Source of the DNA: Nocardioides pelophilus
Lineage (GTDB): Bacteria; Actinomycetota; Actinomycetes; Propionibacteriales; Nocardioidaceae
Direction: 5' to 3'
NCBI RefSeq assembly: GCF_014180685.1
Contig: NZ_JACEHF010000003.1
Location: 39,121 to 103,120, forward strand
DNA: 64,000 nucleotides
The notes below the pieces were generated by a model. The model worked only from the letters and a program-made list of their open reading frames with translations. It was not told the DNA's origin and did not search any database. A program made the translations under genes and the position numbers. Every line of letters starts with the position of its first letter. The first letter of the stretch is position 1. Below, piece by piece: positions 33,974 to 42,096 of this stretch.

Positions 33974-34774
33974 GTGTACGACTTCCAAGACGAGCAAGGC
34001 TCCGACGCAGGCCGGGCAGCCGGCGGTCCCCACCGCGGGTTGCTGTTCCTCGAGCTGCCCCGGGTGGCGGGCGAGCTCGCCGCGTCGCACGCGGTCGACC
34101 TGGTGGCTCCGCGCCGCCCCAGCGGTGACGGGCGGCCGGTCCTGGTGATCCCCGGCTTCTCGGCGACCGACGGGATGACCGGACGCCTCCGCAGCCACCT
34201 CAAGCGCCACGACTTCCGGGTCCACGGCTGGGGGTTGGGCTCCAACATCGGCCTCACCGACAGCAAGATCGACGGGTTGATCGATCGCTTCGAGGCCATC
34301 CGCAAGCAGTACGACGAGCCGGTCAGCCTGGTGGGTTGGAGCTTCGGCGGCGTCCTCGCGCGGTGGCTCGCCCACACCTACCCCGGCGACGTCCGCCAGA
34401 TCGTGTGCCTCGGCTCGCCGTGGCGGGCCGAGGGCGAGAAGACCCGGGCGACCGGGATGTTCGAGCGGTCCCGTCGCAAGCACGGGATCTCCGACCGGGC
34501 GCGCCCGATGGTCGACCTGTTGCGCGGGCCGGTGCCGGTGCCGTGCACGGCGGTCTACTCCAAGAGCGACGGCATCGTGCCGTGGCGCGGGTGCGCCGTG
34601 GACCCGGCGACCCACCCGCCGGCCGAGAACGTCGCCGTCCTGAGCAGCCACGTCGGGATGGTCGCGAACCCACTGGTCCTCGACGTGGTGGTCGACCGGC
34701 TGTCCCAGGACCCCGACAACTGGCGGGACTTCTCCTGGCGCGAGGCCCTGACCCGGAAGTGGGCACGGCCATGA
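33974..34774 (+). CDS. Alpha/beta-fold hydrolase, first gene of lipid operon
   Basis: The protein has 266 residues from GTG 33974 (GGGGGAC upstream); earlier in-frame codons lie across the operator. The lipase-type fold is shown by VLVIPGFSAT, the nucleophile GWSFGG, acid YSKSDGIVPW and His in SSHVGM. It is the first of five genes joined by one- to four-base overlaps with an acyltransferase, acyl-CoA synthetase, WS/DGAT and a second hydrolase. The combination points to a lipase or acyl-ester hydrolase in neutral-lipid turnover. It is likely induced when a KstR-type repressor releases its operator. The set resembles the FadD12 neighbourhood I recall from mycobacteria. Confidence 0.85.
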   Translation: MYDFQDEQGSDAGRAAGGPHRGLLFLELPRVAGELAASHAVDLVAPRRPSGDGRPVLVIPGFSATDGMTGRLRSHLKRHDFRVHGWGLGSNIGLTDSKIDGLIDRFEAIRKQYDEPVSLVGWSFGGVLARWLAHTYPGDVRQIVCLGSPWRAEGEKTRATGMFERSRRKHGISDRARPMVDLLRGPVPVPCTAVYSKSDGIVPWRGCAVDPATHPPAENVAVLSSHVGMVANPLVLDVVVDRLSQDPDNWRDFSWREALTRKWARP

Positions 34775-35577
34775 GCGGCGACCTCGACCAGCGCGACCCG
34801 GCGTACATCGCGAAGGTCCTCCCGTTCCTGAAGCTGGCCATGAAGGGCTACTTCCGGTCCGAGGTGCGCGACATCGACCGGGTGCCGGACGGCGGCGCAC
34901 TGATGGTCGGCAACCACTCCGGCGGCCTGATGGCGATGGACGTGCCCGTCATCGCCGTGGCCTTCGCCGAGACCTTCGGTCCCGACCGGCCGCTCTACTG
35001 CCTGGCGCACGACATGCTGTTCACCGGTGCGGCCGGCCCGCTGTTCCGCAAGTTCGGCTTCGTGCCCGCCGACCGGGCGAGCGCCGGCGAGGTGCTCGCC
35101 TCGGGCGCGGTCACGATCGTCTTCCCCGGCGGCGACTACGACACGTTCCGCCCGACCCTCAAGGCCAACGTCATCGACTTCGAGGGCCGGAAGGGCTACG
35201 TCCGGACCGCGCTCGCGGCCGGCGTCCCGATCGTTCCGGTCGTGTCAATCGGCGGGCAGGAGGCCCAGTTCCACCTGACCCGCGGCCAGTGGCTCGGCCG
35301 GCTGTCGCCGCTGCGCAAGGTGATGCGCACCGACCTGATGCCGCTGACCATCGGCTTCCCCTTCGGCCTGGTGCCGGCCGGCGTCGGCAACATCCCGCTG
35401 CCGACCAAGATCGTGACCCAGGTGCTCGAGCCGATCCACCCGGCCGAGATCGTGGCCGAGTTCGGGCCCGACGCTGAGACCGATGGCATCGCCGAGGTCG
35501 ACGAGGTCGTGCGCACGCGGATGCAGGACGCCCTCGACCAGCTGGCGCACGAGCGAAGGTTCCCGGTGCTGGGATGA
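34771..35577 (+). CDS. PlsC-like lysophospholipid acyltransferase
   Basis: The protein has 268 residues from ATG 34771, overlapping the hydrolase stop. Acyltransferase block I is GNHSGGLMAMDVP. It has His and a later Asp, but the spacing is longer than in the classical H-x4-D motif, which is characteristic of a branch of bacterial acyltransferases. Block III-like VFPGGDYDTFRP and block IV-like VPIVPVVSIGG are present. It transfers acyl chains to a lipid acceptor at the membrane. It is encoded between a lipase-like gene and an acyl-CoA synthetase gene, so it probably uses the acyl-CoA formed by the latter. Confidence 0.85.
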   Translation: MSGDLDQRDPAYIAKVLPFLKLAMKGYFRSEVRDIDRVPDGGALMVGNHSGGLMAMDVPVIAVAFAETFGPDRPLYCLAHDMLFTGAAGPLFRKFGFVPADRASAGEVLASGAVTIVFPGGDYDTFRPTLKANVIDFEGRKGYVRTALAAGVPIVPVVSIGGQEAQFHLTRGQWLGRLSPLRKVMRTDLMPLTIGFPFGLVPAGVGNIPLPTKIVTQVLEPIHPAEIVAEFGPDAETDGIAEVDEVVRTRMQDALDQLAHERRFPVLG

Positions 35578-37208
35578 CTGCCCCGACGAAGGCACGCGGC
35601 AAGCTGCGGACCCAGCTGTGGGCGACCGGTCACCTGCTCCGCAGCAGGATGATCGGGCCGATGCGGCCGGACCGGTACGTCGGGATGACGCGGATCCTGC
35701 GCCGCTACGGCCCGCACGCGACCACCGGCTTCGCGCTCGCGGCCAACCGGCGACCCGACGGCATCGGGCTGATCGACGAGCGCGGCTCGTTGACCTGGCA
35801 GGAGATCCAGGACCGCGCGGACGCCCTCGCCGTCGGCCTCGCCTCGGTGAGCGACCTGCCCCCGACCTCGGTCGCGATCCTGTGCCGCAACCACCGCGGG
35901 TTCGTCGACGCGTTCCTCGCCGCCGGCCGGCTCGGGGTGCCGGGCCTGCTGCTCAACACGGGGTTCTCCGGCCCGCAGCTCGCCGAGGTGCTCGAGCGCG
36001 AGCACGCCACGCTGATCGTGTACGACGAGGAGTTCGCCGGCCTGGTCGCCGACGCCCGCGACCGGATCCCCGGCCTGACCGAGGTGCTGAGCTGGGTCGA
36101 CGACGAGACCGCGACCCGTGAGCTCCCGACCGGTGATCGGCTGATCGACGCCCACCGGGGCGAGCAGCCGCCGCACAGCCGCCCGGGGCGCGTCGTACTC
36201 CTGACGTCGGGGACCACCGGCACGCCCAAGGGCGCCACCCGGAGCGGCGGCGGGCCCGAGGAGCTGGCCGCGATGCTCGAGCGGATCCCGTGGCACGGCG
36301 GGGAGACGGTCGTCGTCGCGGCGCCGACCTTCCACGCGTGGGGCTTCGGGCAGCTCGTGATCGGCGCGACGATGGCGTGCACCATCGTGCTTCGCCGCCG
36401 GTTCGACCCGGAGGCGACGCTCGCGCTCGCCGACCAGCACCACGCCACCGGCATCGCGCTGGTGCCGGTCATGCTCGAGCGGATCATGGAGCTCCCGGCC
36501 GAGGTGCTCGACCGCTACACGCTCGACAGCGTCCGGTTCGTCACCGCGAGCGGCTCGCGGATGCGGGGCGAGGCGGTCGTCGCCTTCATGGACCGGTTCG
36601 GCGACAAGGTCTACAACAGCTACAACGCGACCGAGGCCGGCCAGATCAGCGTCGCCGCGCCCGCCGACCTGCGGCACGCCTCCGACACCGCCGGCCGGCC
36701 GGTCACCGGTACGACGGTGCGCCTGGTCGACGACGACGGCAGGGAGGTGCCGACGGGCGAGGTCGGCCGGATCCTGGTGCGTGGTGCGTCGGAGTTCGAC
36801 GGCTACACCGCCGGCGACACGAAGGCGTCGCTCGACGGGTTCATGGTGTCCGGCGACGTCGGCCGGATGGACGCCGAGGGCCGGCTGTACGTCGTCGGTC
36901 GCGACGACGACATGATCGTGTCGGGCGGCGAGAACGTCTACCCGGTCGAGGTCGAGCGCGCGATCGGCGAGCTGCCGGGGGTGCGCGAGGTCGTGGTCGT
37001 CGGCGTCGACGACGAGGCGTTCGGCCAGCGGCTGGCGGCGTACGTCGTGCCGGCGCAGCCGGACGCGGTCGACCCCGACGTCGTCCGCTCCCACGTGAAG
37101 GCGCGGCTCGCGGGCTACAAGGTGCCGCGGGACGTGGTGCTGCTCGACGAGCTGCCGCGCAACGCGTCCGGCAAGGTGGTCGCGCGCGACCTGCCCGGGG
37201 TGACCTGA
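35574..37208 (+). CDS. Fatty acid-CoA ligase (FadD-type AMP-forming acyl-CoA synthetase)
   Basis: The protein has 544 residues. The AMP-binding P-loop LLTSGTTGTPKGATR, the YNSYNATEAGQIS motif, GDVGRMDAEGRLYVVGRDDD hinge and C-terminal lysine in NASGKVVARDLP mark a complete ANL-family ligase. It activates a carboxylic acid, probably a fatty acid or a sterol side-chain acid, to its CoA thioester. Its ATG overlaps the acyltransferase stop, and its TGA shares a base with the WS/DGAT start. From memory the arrangement resembles mycobacterial FadD12; the substrate is unproven. Confidence 0.92.
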   Translation: MTAPTKARGKLRTQLWATGHLLRSRMIGPMRPDRYVGMTRILRRYGPHATTGFALAANRRPDGIGLIDERGSLTWQEIQDRADALAVGLASVSDLPPTSVAILCRNHRGFVDAFLAAGRLGVPGLLLNTGFSGPQLAEVLEREHATLIVYDEEFAGLVADARDRIPGLTEVLSWVDDETATRELPTGDRLIDAHRGEQPPHSRPGRVVLLTSGTTGTPKGATRSGGGPEELAAMLERIPWHGGETVVVAAPTFHAWGFGQLVIGATMACTIVLRRRFDPEATLALADQHHATGIALVPVMLERIMELPAEVLDRYTLDSVRFVTASGSRMRGEAVVAFMDRFGDKVYNSYNATEAGQISVAAPADLRHASDTAGRPVTGTTVRLVDDDGREVPTGEVGRILVRGASEFDGYTAGDTKASLDGFMVSGDVGRMDAEGRLYVVGRDDDMIVSGGENVYPVEVERAIGELPGVREVVVVGVDDEAFGQRLAAYVVPAQPDAVDPDVVRSHVKARLAGYKVPRDVVLLDELPRNASGKVVARDLPGVT

Positions 37209-38722
37209 TGAGCTCGATCAGTCGGATGGCTGGTGGCGACGCGGGGTTCCTCTACATGGAGACCCCGTCGACCCACATGCACACGTTGAAGATCGCGGTT
37301 CTCGAACCGTCCTCCGACAACACCTTCGAACGACTGATCGAGATGATGACCGAGCGGCTGCGGCTGCTCCCTCCGATGCGCCGCCGCGTCGTACCCGTGC
37401 CGTTCGCGCTCCACCACCCCGTGCTCGTCACCCAGCGGCAGATCGATCCCGCCCGCCACTTCTTCCGCCACGACATCGGCGGGGCGGGCACGATGCGCGA
37501 CCTCGAGCGCCTGATCGGCGAGATCTGCAGCACGCCGCTCGACCGGAGCGTTCCCCTGTGGGAGCTCCACCTGTGCGAGGGACTCGCCGACGGGAAGGTC
37601 GCCATCGTCGGGAAGATCCACCACGCGATGGCCGACGGGCTCGCCGCCAACGCGATGCTCGCCAACGTGATGGACGTCAGCTCGACGGACCTGCGGACCT
37701 CCGTGCGGACGGAGGCGACCGAGGGCGTCGACGACCCGAGCAGGAGCCTGCTCGTGCGGCACGCGCTCCGCGACGGCGCCCGCCAGCTGCTCGACTTCCC
37801 GCGGCTCGTCGCCAGCACGGTGCGGCGGCTCGCGGCCGTCGTCCGCTACCGCCGCCGGATGGACGGATCGGTGCCGTTGCCGGTCAAGGACGCGCCGCGC
37901 ACGTCGTTCAACCGTCCGCTGACGCCGCGCCGCAGCTTCGCGACCGTGACCATGCCGCTCGCCGACCTGAAGCGGGTGCGCGCCGTGCACGCCGACATCG
38001 AGGGGCTGACGCTCAACGACGTGGTGCTCGCCGTGACCTCGGGCGCGCTCCGGCGGTGGCTCGACCTCCACGACGAGCACCCGCGGTCCTCGTTGACCGC
38101 AGGAGTGCCGGTGGGCCTCGATGCGGCGGACATCGAGCCGCGGCTGATCGGCAACAACGTCTCGAACCTGTTCACCACGCTCGCCACCGACATCGACGAC
38201 CCGGCCGCGCGGCTGCAGGAGATCTCGACCACGACCAGGCACGCGAAGGCGATCTCGCACAGGCTGGGAGCCGCGCTGATGGAGTGGTCGCAGTTCACGC
38301 CGCCGGCGCCCTTCGCCGCGCTGGTGCGCGCCTACTCCCGGCTGCGGGGCGCGCGGCTCCACGCGTCCGCGTTCAACGTGATCGTCTCCAACGTGCCCGG
38401 ACCCCGCGAACGGGTGAAGATCGCGGGCGCGCAGCTCGCCGACGTCTTCAGCGTCGGCCCGCTGACCGAGGGGATCGGCCTCAACGTCACCGTCTGGTCG
38501 TACGTCGACCGGATGAACTTCTCGCTCCTCACCTGCCCGGACCTGCTGCCGGACGTGGAGGTGCTGGCGTCGTTCTTCCCGGACGCGCTGGCGGAGCTGC
38601 TCGGGGAGCCCGAACCGGACGAGGCGGCCGAGGCCGTCCCGGAGGGCCAGGCGCGGCAGGACCAGCACGACCGGCACGACCAGCACGGGGACCACCCGCA
38701 CGGAGACCAGGAGTCTGCATGA
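37208..38722 (+). CDS. Wax ester synthase/diacylglycerol acyltransferase (WS/DGAT) family
   Basis: The protein has 504 residues from ATG 37208. The catalytic HHxxxDG motif is KIHHAMADG (near residue 138); the family's second conserved segment appears in FNVIVSNVPGPRE, and NPLLP-type neighbours are replaced by GNNVSNLF. These enzymes esterify acyl-CoA to diacylglycerol or alcohols, making storage lipid. The C-terminus ends in a His/Asp/Gln-rich tail (DQHDRHDQHGDHPHG), an unusual metal-binding-like extension. It is the fourth gene of the KstR-linked lipid operon. Confidence 0.92.
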   Translation: MSSISRMAGGDAGFLYMETPSTHMHTLKIAVLEPSSDNTFERLIEMMTERLRLLPPMRRRVVPVPFALHHPVLVTQRQIDPARHFFRHDIGGAGTMRDLERLIGEICSTPLDRSVPLWELHLCEGLADGKVAIVGKIHHAMADGLAANAMLANVMDVSSTDLRTSVRTEATEGVDDPSRSLLVRHALRDGARQLLDFPRLVASTVRRLAAVVRYRRRMDGSVPLPVKDAPRTSFNRPLTPRRSFATVTMPLADLKRVRAVHADIEGLTLNDVVLAVTSGALRRWLDLHDEHPRSSLTAGVPVGLDAADIEPRLIGNNVSNLFTTLATDIDDPAARLQEISTTTRHAKAISHRLGAALMEWSQFTPPAPFAALVRAYSRLRGARLHASAFNVIVSNVPGPRERVKIAGAQLADVFSVGPLTEGIGLNVTVWSYVDRMNFSLLTCPDLLPDVEVLASFFPDALAELLGEPEPDEAAEAVPEGQARQDQHDRHDQHGDHPHGDQESA

Positions 38723-39714
38723 CCTACAGGACCATCGGCAGGTACTCGGTGAAGGCCGGCCGGGGTGCGGCACGGGTGGGCGCGAAGGTGCTCGTCATCG
38801 GGCTGCGGAAGCTCGGCGACGGGGCCGTGCCCGACGTACCCGTGCCCCCGCAGGGCCGTGCTCTCGACCTGCCCGGTCGCGGCACGACCCACGTGCTCGA
38901 CCTGCCCGGTCCGACGCCCGGTGCGCCGACGCTGCTGCTCATGCACGGGATCGCGACCACCGGCCCGCTCACGTGGTTCTCGGTGCTCGAGGAGCTGCAG
39001 CAGCACTACCGGGTGGTGACGTTCGACCAGCGCTGGCACGGGCGGGGGATCCGGTCGGAGTCGTTCACGCTCGACGACTGCGCCGACGACGCGGTCGCCG
39101 TGCTCGACGCGCTCGGCATCGACCGTGCGGTCGTGGTCGGCTACTCGATGGGCGGGGCCAGCGCCCAGGTGCTGTGGCACCGGCACCCCGATCGGGTCGC
39201 CGGTCTGGTGCTCTGCTCGACCGCCGCCCGGTGGAAGGGCCACATGGGCGAGCGGGTGTTCTTCCTGATGCTCCGCGTCGCCAACGAGGGCCTGCTCTCG
39301 ATCGCGGCCGACAAGGTCCGCGTGCACGCCGAGACGCTCCCGCCGCCGGCCGAGGATGCGGCGCTGGCCGGGCTGCGCGCCTGGTGCATGTCCGAGCTGC
39401 GCTCGACCAGCCTCTGGTCGCTGCCGGTGGTCATGTCCGAGCTCGGGAAGTTCGACGCGACCGCGTGGATCAAGGACGTCGACGTGCCGACCGGGGTGCT
39501 GGTCACCGGGCACGACCGGGCGATCCCGACCGAGCGACAGCGACGGCTGGCCGCCCGGATCCCCGGCGCGATCGTGCGGGAGTCGCCCGGCGGTCACGCG
39601 TCGCTGGTCTTCGACCTGGACCGGTGGAAGCCGATCTTCCTCGACCTCGTCGACGAGGTCGTGGACGCGGCCTTCGCGCAGGCGACCGGGGACAAGGGCG
39701 TCGCTAGCGGCTGA
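38719..39714 (+). CDS. Alpha/beta-fold hydrolase, last gene of lipid operon
   Basis: The protein has 331 residues. After an N-terminal segment of ~60 residues come LLMHGIATTG, the nucleophile elbow GYSMGG, acid TGHDRAIP and His in GGHASLVF. The start has CAGGAG upstream and overlaps the WS/DGAT stop. With the other hydrolase at the operon head, two different esterases flank the lipid-synthesis enzymes. Its 3' end overlaps that of the converging amine oxidase gene by 11 bases. Confidence 0.87.
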   Translation: MTYRTIGRYSVKAGRGAARVGAKVLVIGLRKLGDGAVPDVPVPPQGRALDLPGRGTTHVLDLPGPTPGAPTLLLMHGIATTGPLTWFSVLEELQQHYRVVTFDQRWHGRGIRSESFTLDDCADDAVAVLDALGIDRAVVVGYSMGGASAQVLWHRHPDRVAGLVLCSTAARWKGHMGERVFFLMLRVANEGLLSIAADKVRVHAETLPPPAEDAALAGLRAWCMSELRSTSLWSLPVVMSELGKFDATAWIKDVDVPTGVLVTGHDRAIPTERQRRLAARIPGAIVRESPGGHASLVFDLDRWKPIFLDLVDEVVDAAFAQATGDKGVASG

Positions 39715-40900
39715 TCGCCCGTGCCGCCCGGAGGCCGCTGAGCAGCGCGCCCTCCATCGTCCCCGAGTGCAGTCCGGCGGTGTGCTCACCGGCGAGGACC
39801 AGCGGACCGACCGGTCGCTGGAGCGCCTCGGCGGCGCTGGCGGAGCGGCCGGCGAGCACGTAGGAGTAGCCGCCGCGCGTCCACGGGTCGCTGGTCCAGT
39901 CGGTGAGCAGCGCATCGCCCACGACCAGCTCGAGGTCCGGGCGGAGCGCCGCCAGCGCGGCGAGCCACGCGTCGGGTCCGTCGGCGACGGCGAGCCGCTC
40001 GCGGGCCGCGTCGCCGCCGGCGAAGCACGACACCGCGGGGACCCCGGCGTCGCCGGCCGGGTCCAGCGAGTTCCACGCCCACCACGCGAGGGCCGGGTGC
40101 TGGACGCCGGCGGGCCGGGTGCGGTCGGTCGTCGGGACCGACAGCTTCACGGCGGTGCCGGTGGCGACGCCCTCGAGGCCTTCCTGCCACACCTCGGGAA
40201 AGCCGGGCTCCCAGGCGAGCTCGTCGAGCAGGGAGAGGGGTACGGCGACCACGACCCGGTCCACCGCCAGCGACTCGCGATCCGTGGTCAGCAGGACACG
40301 CGCCCCGTCGATCGCGACGCCGGTCACCGGCGTCCCGAGCCTGACCCGGTCCCCGAGAGACGCGGCCAGCGCCGAGGCGATCCGCTGGTTGCCGCCCACC
40401 ACCCGCACGGCAGCGTCGACGCGGGCCCCTTCCGCCCGGGCGACGTGGAAGCGGGCGCTGGCCGACCGGGGGTCGCCCGCGGTCGATGTCGCGATCCGCA
40501 GGTAGGCCGGGTCGCCGTCGTACTCCTCACCGAGCGCAGCAGCGAACGCCGCCGCGACCGTCGTGTCCTCGGCGGGGATGTGGGCGGCGACCGCGGTGAG
40601 GGTGCGCTCGAGGTCGTCCACCGTCGGGACGGCGCCGTTCACCCGACGCCGGTGGAAGCGCACGCCGTGCGGCGCCAGCGGCAGGCCGAGCTCGGCGCAG
40701 GTCCGGCGGATCGTGTGCTGGTCGGCGTCGATCCACTCGCCGCCCCGCTCGACCACGACCCCGTTCGGGAGCGTCGCCGACCAGGTCCGCCCGCCGACCC
40801 GGTCGCGCGCCTCCAGCACGACCACCTCGTGGCCGGCCCGGTGCAGCGACCACGCGCTCGCCAGTCCTGCCAGCCCCGCACCCACCACGCCGATCCGCAC
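39704..40900 (-). CDS. FAD-dependent amine oxidase (flavin monoamine oxidase family)
   Basis: The protein has 398 residues from GTG 40900. The FAD motif is GVVGAGLAGLASAWSL with VLEARDRVGGRTW, and the C-terminal end is LVLAGEHTAGLHSGTMEGAL, both diagnostic for the amine oxidase/phytoene desaturase superfamily. TRGGYSYVLAG precedes it. The family oxidises amines such as polyamines, or desaturates polycyclic substrates. There is no operon partner, and it is divergent from the YrdB-like gene with only 25 bases between the starts. Confidence 0.88.
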   Translation of the reverse strand: MRIGVVGAGLAGLASAWSLHRAGHEVVVLEARDRVGGRTWSATLPNGVVVERGGEWIDADQHTIRRTCAELGLPLAPHGVRFHRRRVNGAVPTVDDLERTLTAVAAHIPAEDTTVAAAFAAALGEEYDGDPAYLRIATSTAGDPRSASARFHVARAEGARVDAAVRVVGGNQRIASALAASLGDRVRLGTPVTGVAIDGARVLLTTDRESLAVDRVVVAVPLSLLDELAWEPGFPEVWQEGLEGVATGTAVKLSVPTTDRTRPAGVQHPALAWWAWNSLDPAGDAGVPAVSCFAGGDAARERLAVADGPDAWLAALAALRPDLELVVGDALLTDWTSDPWTRGGYSYVLAGRSASAAEALQRPVGPLVLAGEHTAGLHSGTMEGALLSGLRAARAISR

Positions 40901-40925
40901 GGTGCCAGCATGACGGACCTGAGCG

Positions 40926-41285
40926 GTGTTTGATCGACACGTGGCTGTCTTCGGTTGGATCGTGCTCGGGCTGGTGTTCGTCGACGAACTGCTCGCGATG
41001 GCGGCGTTCGGGATCTGGGGCTGGGACCACGACCCGCGCTGGCTGCTCGTCTGGTCGCTGCCGCTCGCGGCGATGCTGACCTGGTTCTTCCTCGCCTCGC
41101 CCAAGGCGCCGTACGGCGGCACGGTGGTCCGCCCGGTCGCCAAGGTGATCGTCTTCGGCCTGGCCGCGCTCGCCCTCTGGGACTCGGACCACGAGACCTG
41201 GGCGGTCCTGTTCCTCGCGTTCTCCGTCGTCGTCAATGCCCTCGCGCTGCTTCCCAGCATCCGGGTCCTCGTCGACCAGGAGTGA
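40926..41285 (+). CDS. YrdB/DUF2568-family membrane protein
   Basis: The protein has 119 residues with four predicted TM helices (about 7-29, 38-58, 68-85 and 90-110). The pattern DELLAMAAFGIWGW then PLAAMLTWFFLASPKAP matches the YrdB/DUF2568 family of unknown function. GTG 40926 is used; GTG 40941 is also possible. A 58-bp gap separates it from the Lgt-like operon. Confidence 0.75.
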   Translation: MFDRHVAVFGWIVLGLVFVDELLAMAAFGIWGWDHDPRWLLVWSLPLAAMLTWFFLASPKAPYGGTVVRPVAKVIVFGLAALALWDSDHETWAVLFLAFSVVVNALALLPSIRVLVDQE

Positions 41286-41343
41286 CGCCGACCCGGCGCG
41301 ACGACCGGACCAGCCAGGCTCATCCGAATGACGGCAGACCCGT

Positions 41344-42096
41344 GTGAGGATGTGGCGCATGCTGCCCCGGATCGGACCGCTGCCGACCCACGAGCTGTTC
41401 GTGGGCCTCGGGGTGGCCGTGGCGGTGGTGGTCTTCGTGATCGAGGCGCGGCGCCGCGGGCAGACCGACGAGCGGTTGATCTACGTCGTCGCCGGCGCGC
41501 TCGTCGGCGGGGCGCTGCTCATGCGGCTCGGCACGTGGGCCCAGCACGTCGACCTGCGCGCCAACGCGTCCCTGGCCGAGCAGTGGGTCTACGGCAACCG
41601 CTCGATCCTCGGCGGGCTGGTGGGGGCCTGGCTCGGCGTGCACGTCGCCAAGCGGATCGCGCGCTACCCGCTGCGGACCGGCGACCTGTTCGCCCCCGCG
41701 GTCGCGCTCGGCATGGCGGTCGGACGGATCGGCTGCCTGCTCACCGAGCTGCCCGGCACCCGCACCGACGTACCGTGGGCGATCGACGGGCGGCACCCGT
41801 CGTTCGCCTACGAGATCGCCTTCCACCTCGCCGCGTTCCTCGCGCTCTGGCTGTGGCTGCGGCACGCCGACCTCCCGCCCGGCACCACCTTCGTCTGGTA
41901 CGTCGCCGCGTACGGCGTCTTCCGGTTCCTCGTCGAGATCGTCCGCGGCAACGAGGTGGCGTGGCTGGGGATGACCCGGCCCCAGCTCTTCCTGCTCTGC
42001 ACGATCCCCCTGCTCCTGGCGCGGATCGCCTGGCAGTGGCGGCAGGGCGCGTACGACGGGCTGCGGCCGGCCCCCGCCGAGCGGCTGGCCGCATGA
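41344..42096 (+). CDS. Lgt-like (prolipoprotein diacylglyceryl transferase family) membrane protein
   Basis: The protein has 250 residues (ATG 41350 is an alternative start). There are six to seven TM segments with family features: NRSILGGLVGAW, ALGMAVGRIGCLLTEL, HPSFAYEI and FRFLVEIVRGNE. These align with the Lgt signature region, although the usual GRxGNFxNGE is changed to GRIGCLLTE. True Lgt enzymes move diacylglycerol from phosphatidylglycerol to lipoprotein cysteines. This is probably a paralogue and not the housekeeping enzyme, given its changed motif and its coupling (ATGA overlap) to a radical SAM gene. A lipid-handling role at the membrane is the fair inference. Confidence 0.75.
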   Translation: MRMWRMLPRIGPLPTHELFVGLGVAVAVVVFVIEARRRGQTDERLIYVVAGALVGGALLMRLGTWAQHVDLRANASLAEQWVYGNRSILGGLVGAWLGVHVAKRIARYPLRTGDLFAPAVALGMAVGRIGCLLTELPGTRTDVPWAIDGRHPSFAYEIAFHLAAFLALWLWLRHADLPPGTTFVWYVAAYGVFRFLVEIVRGNEVAWLGMTRPQLFLLCTIPLLLARIAWQWRQGAYDGLRPAPAERLAA

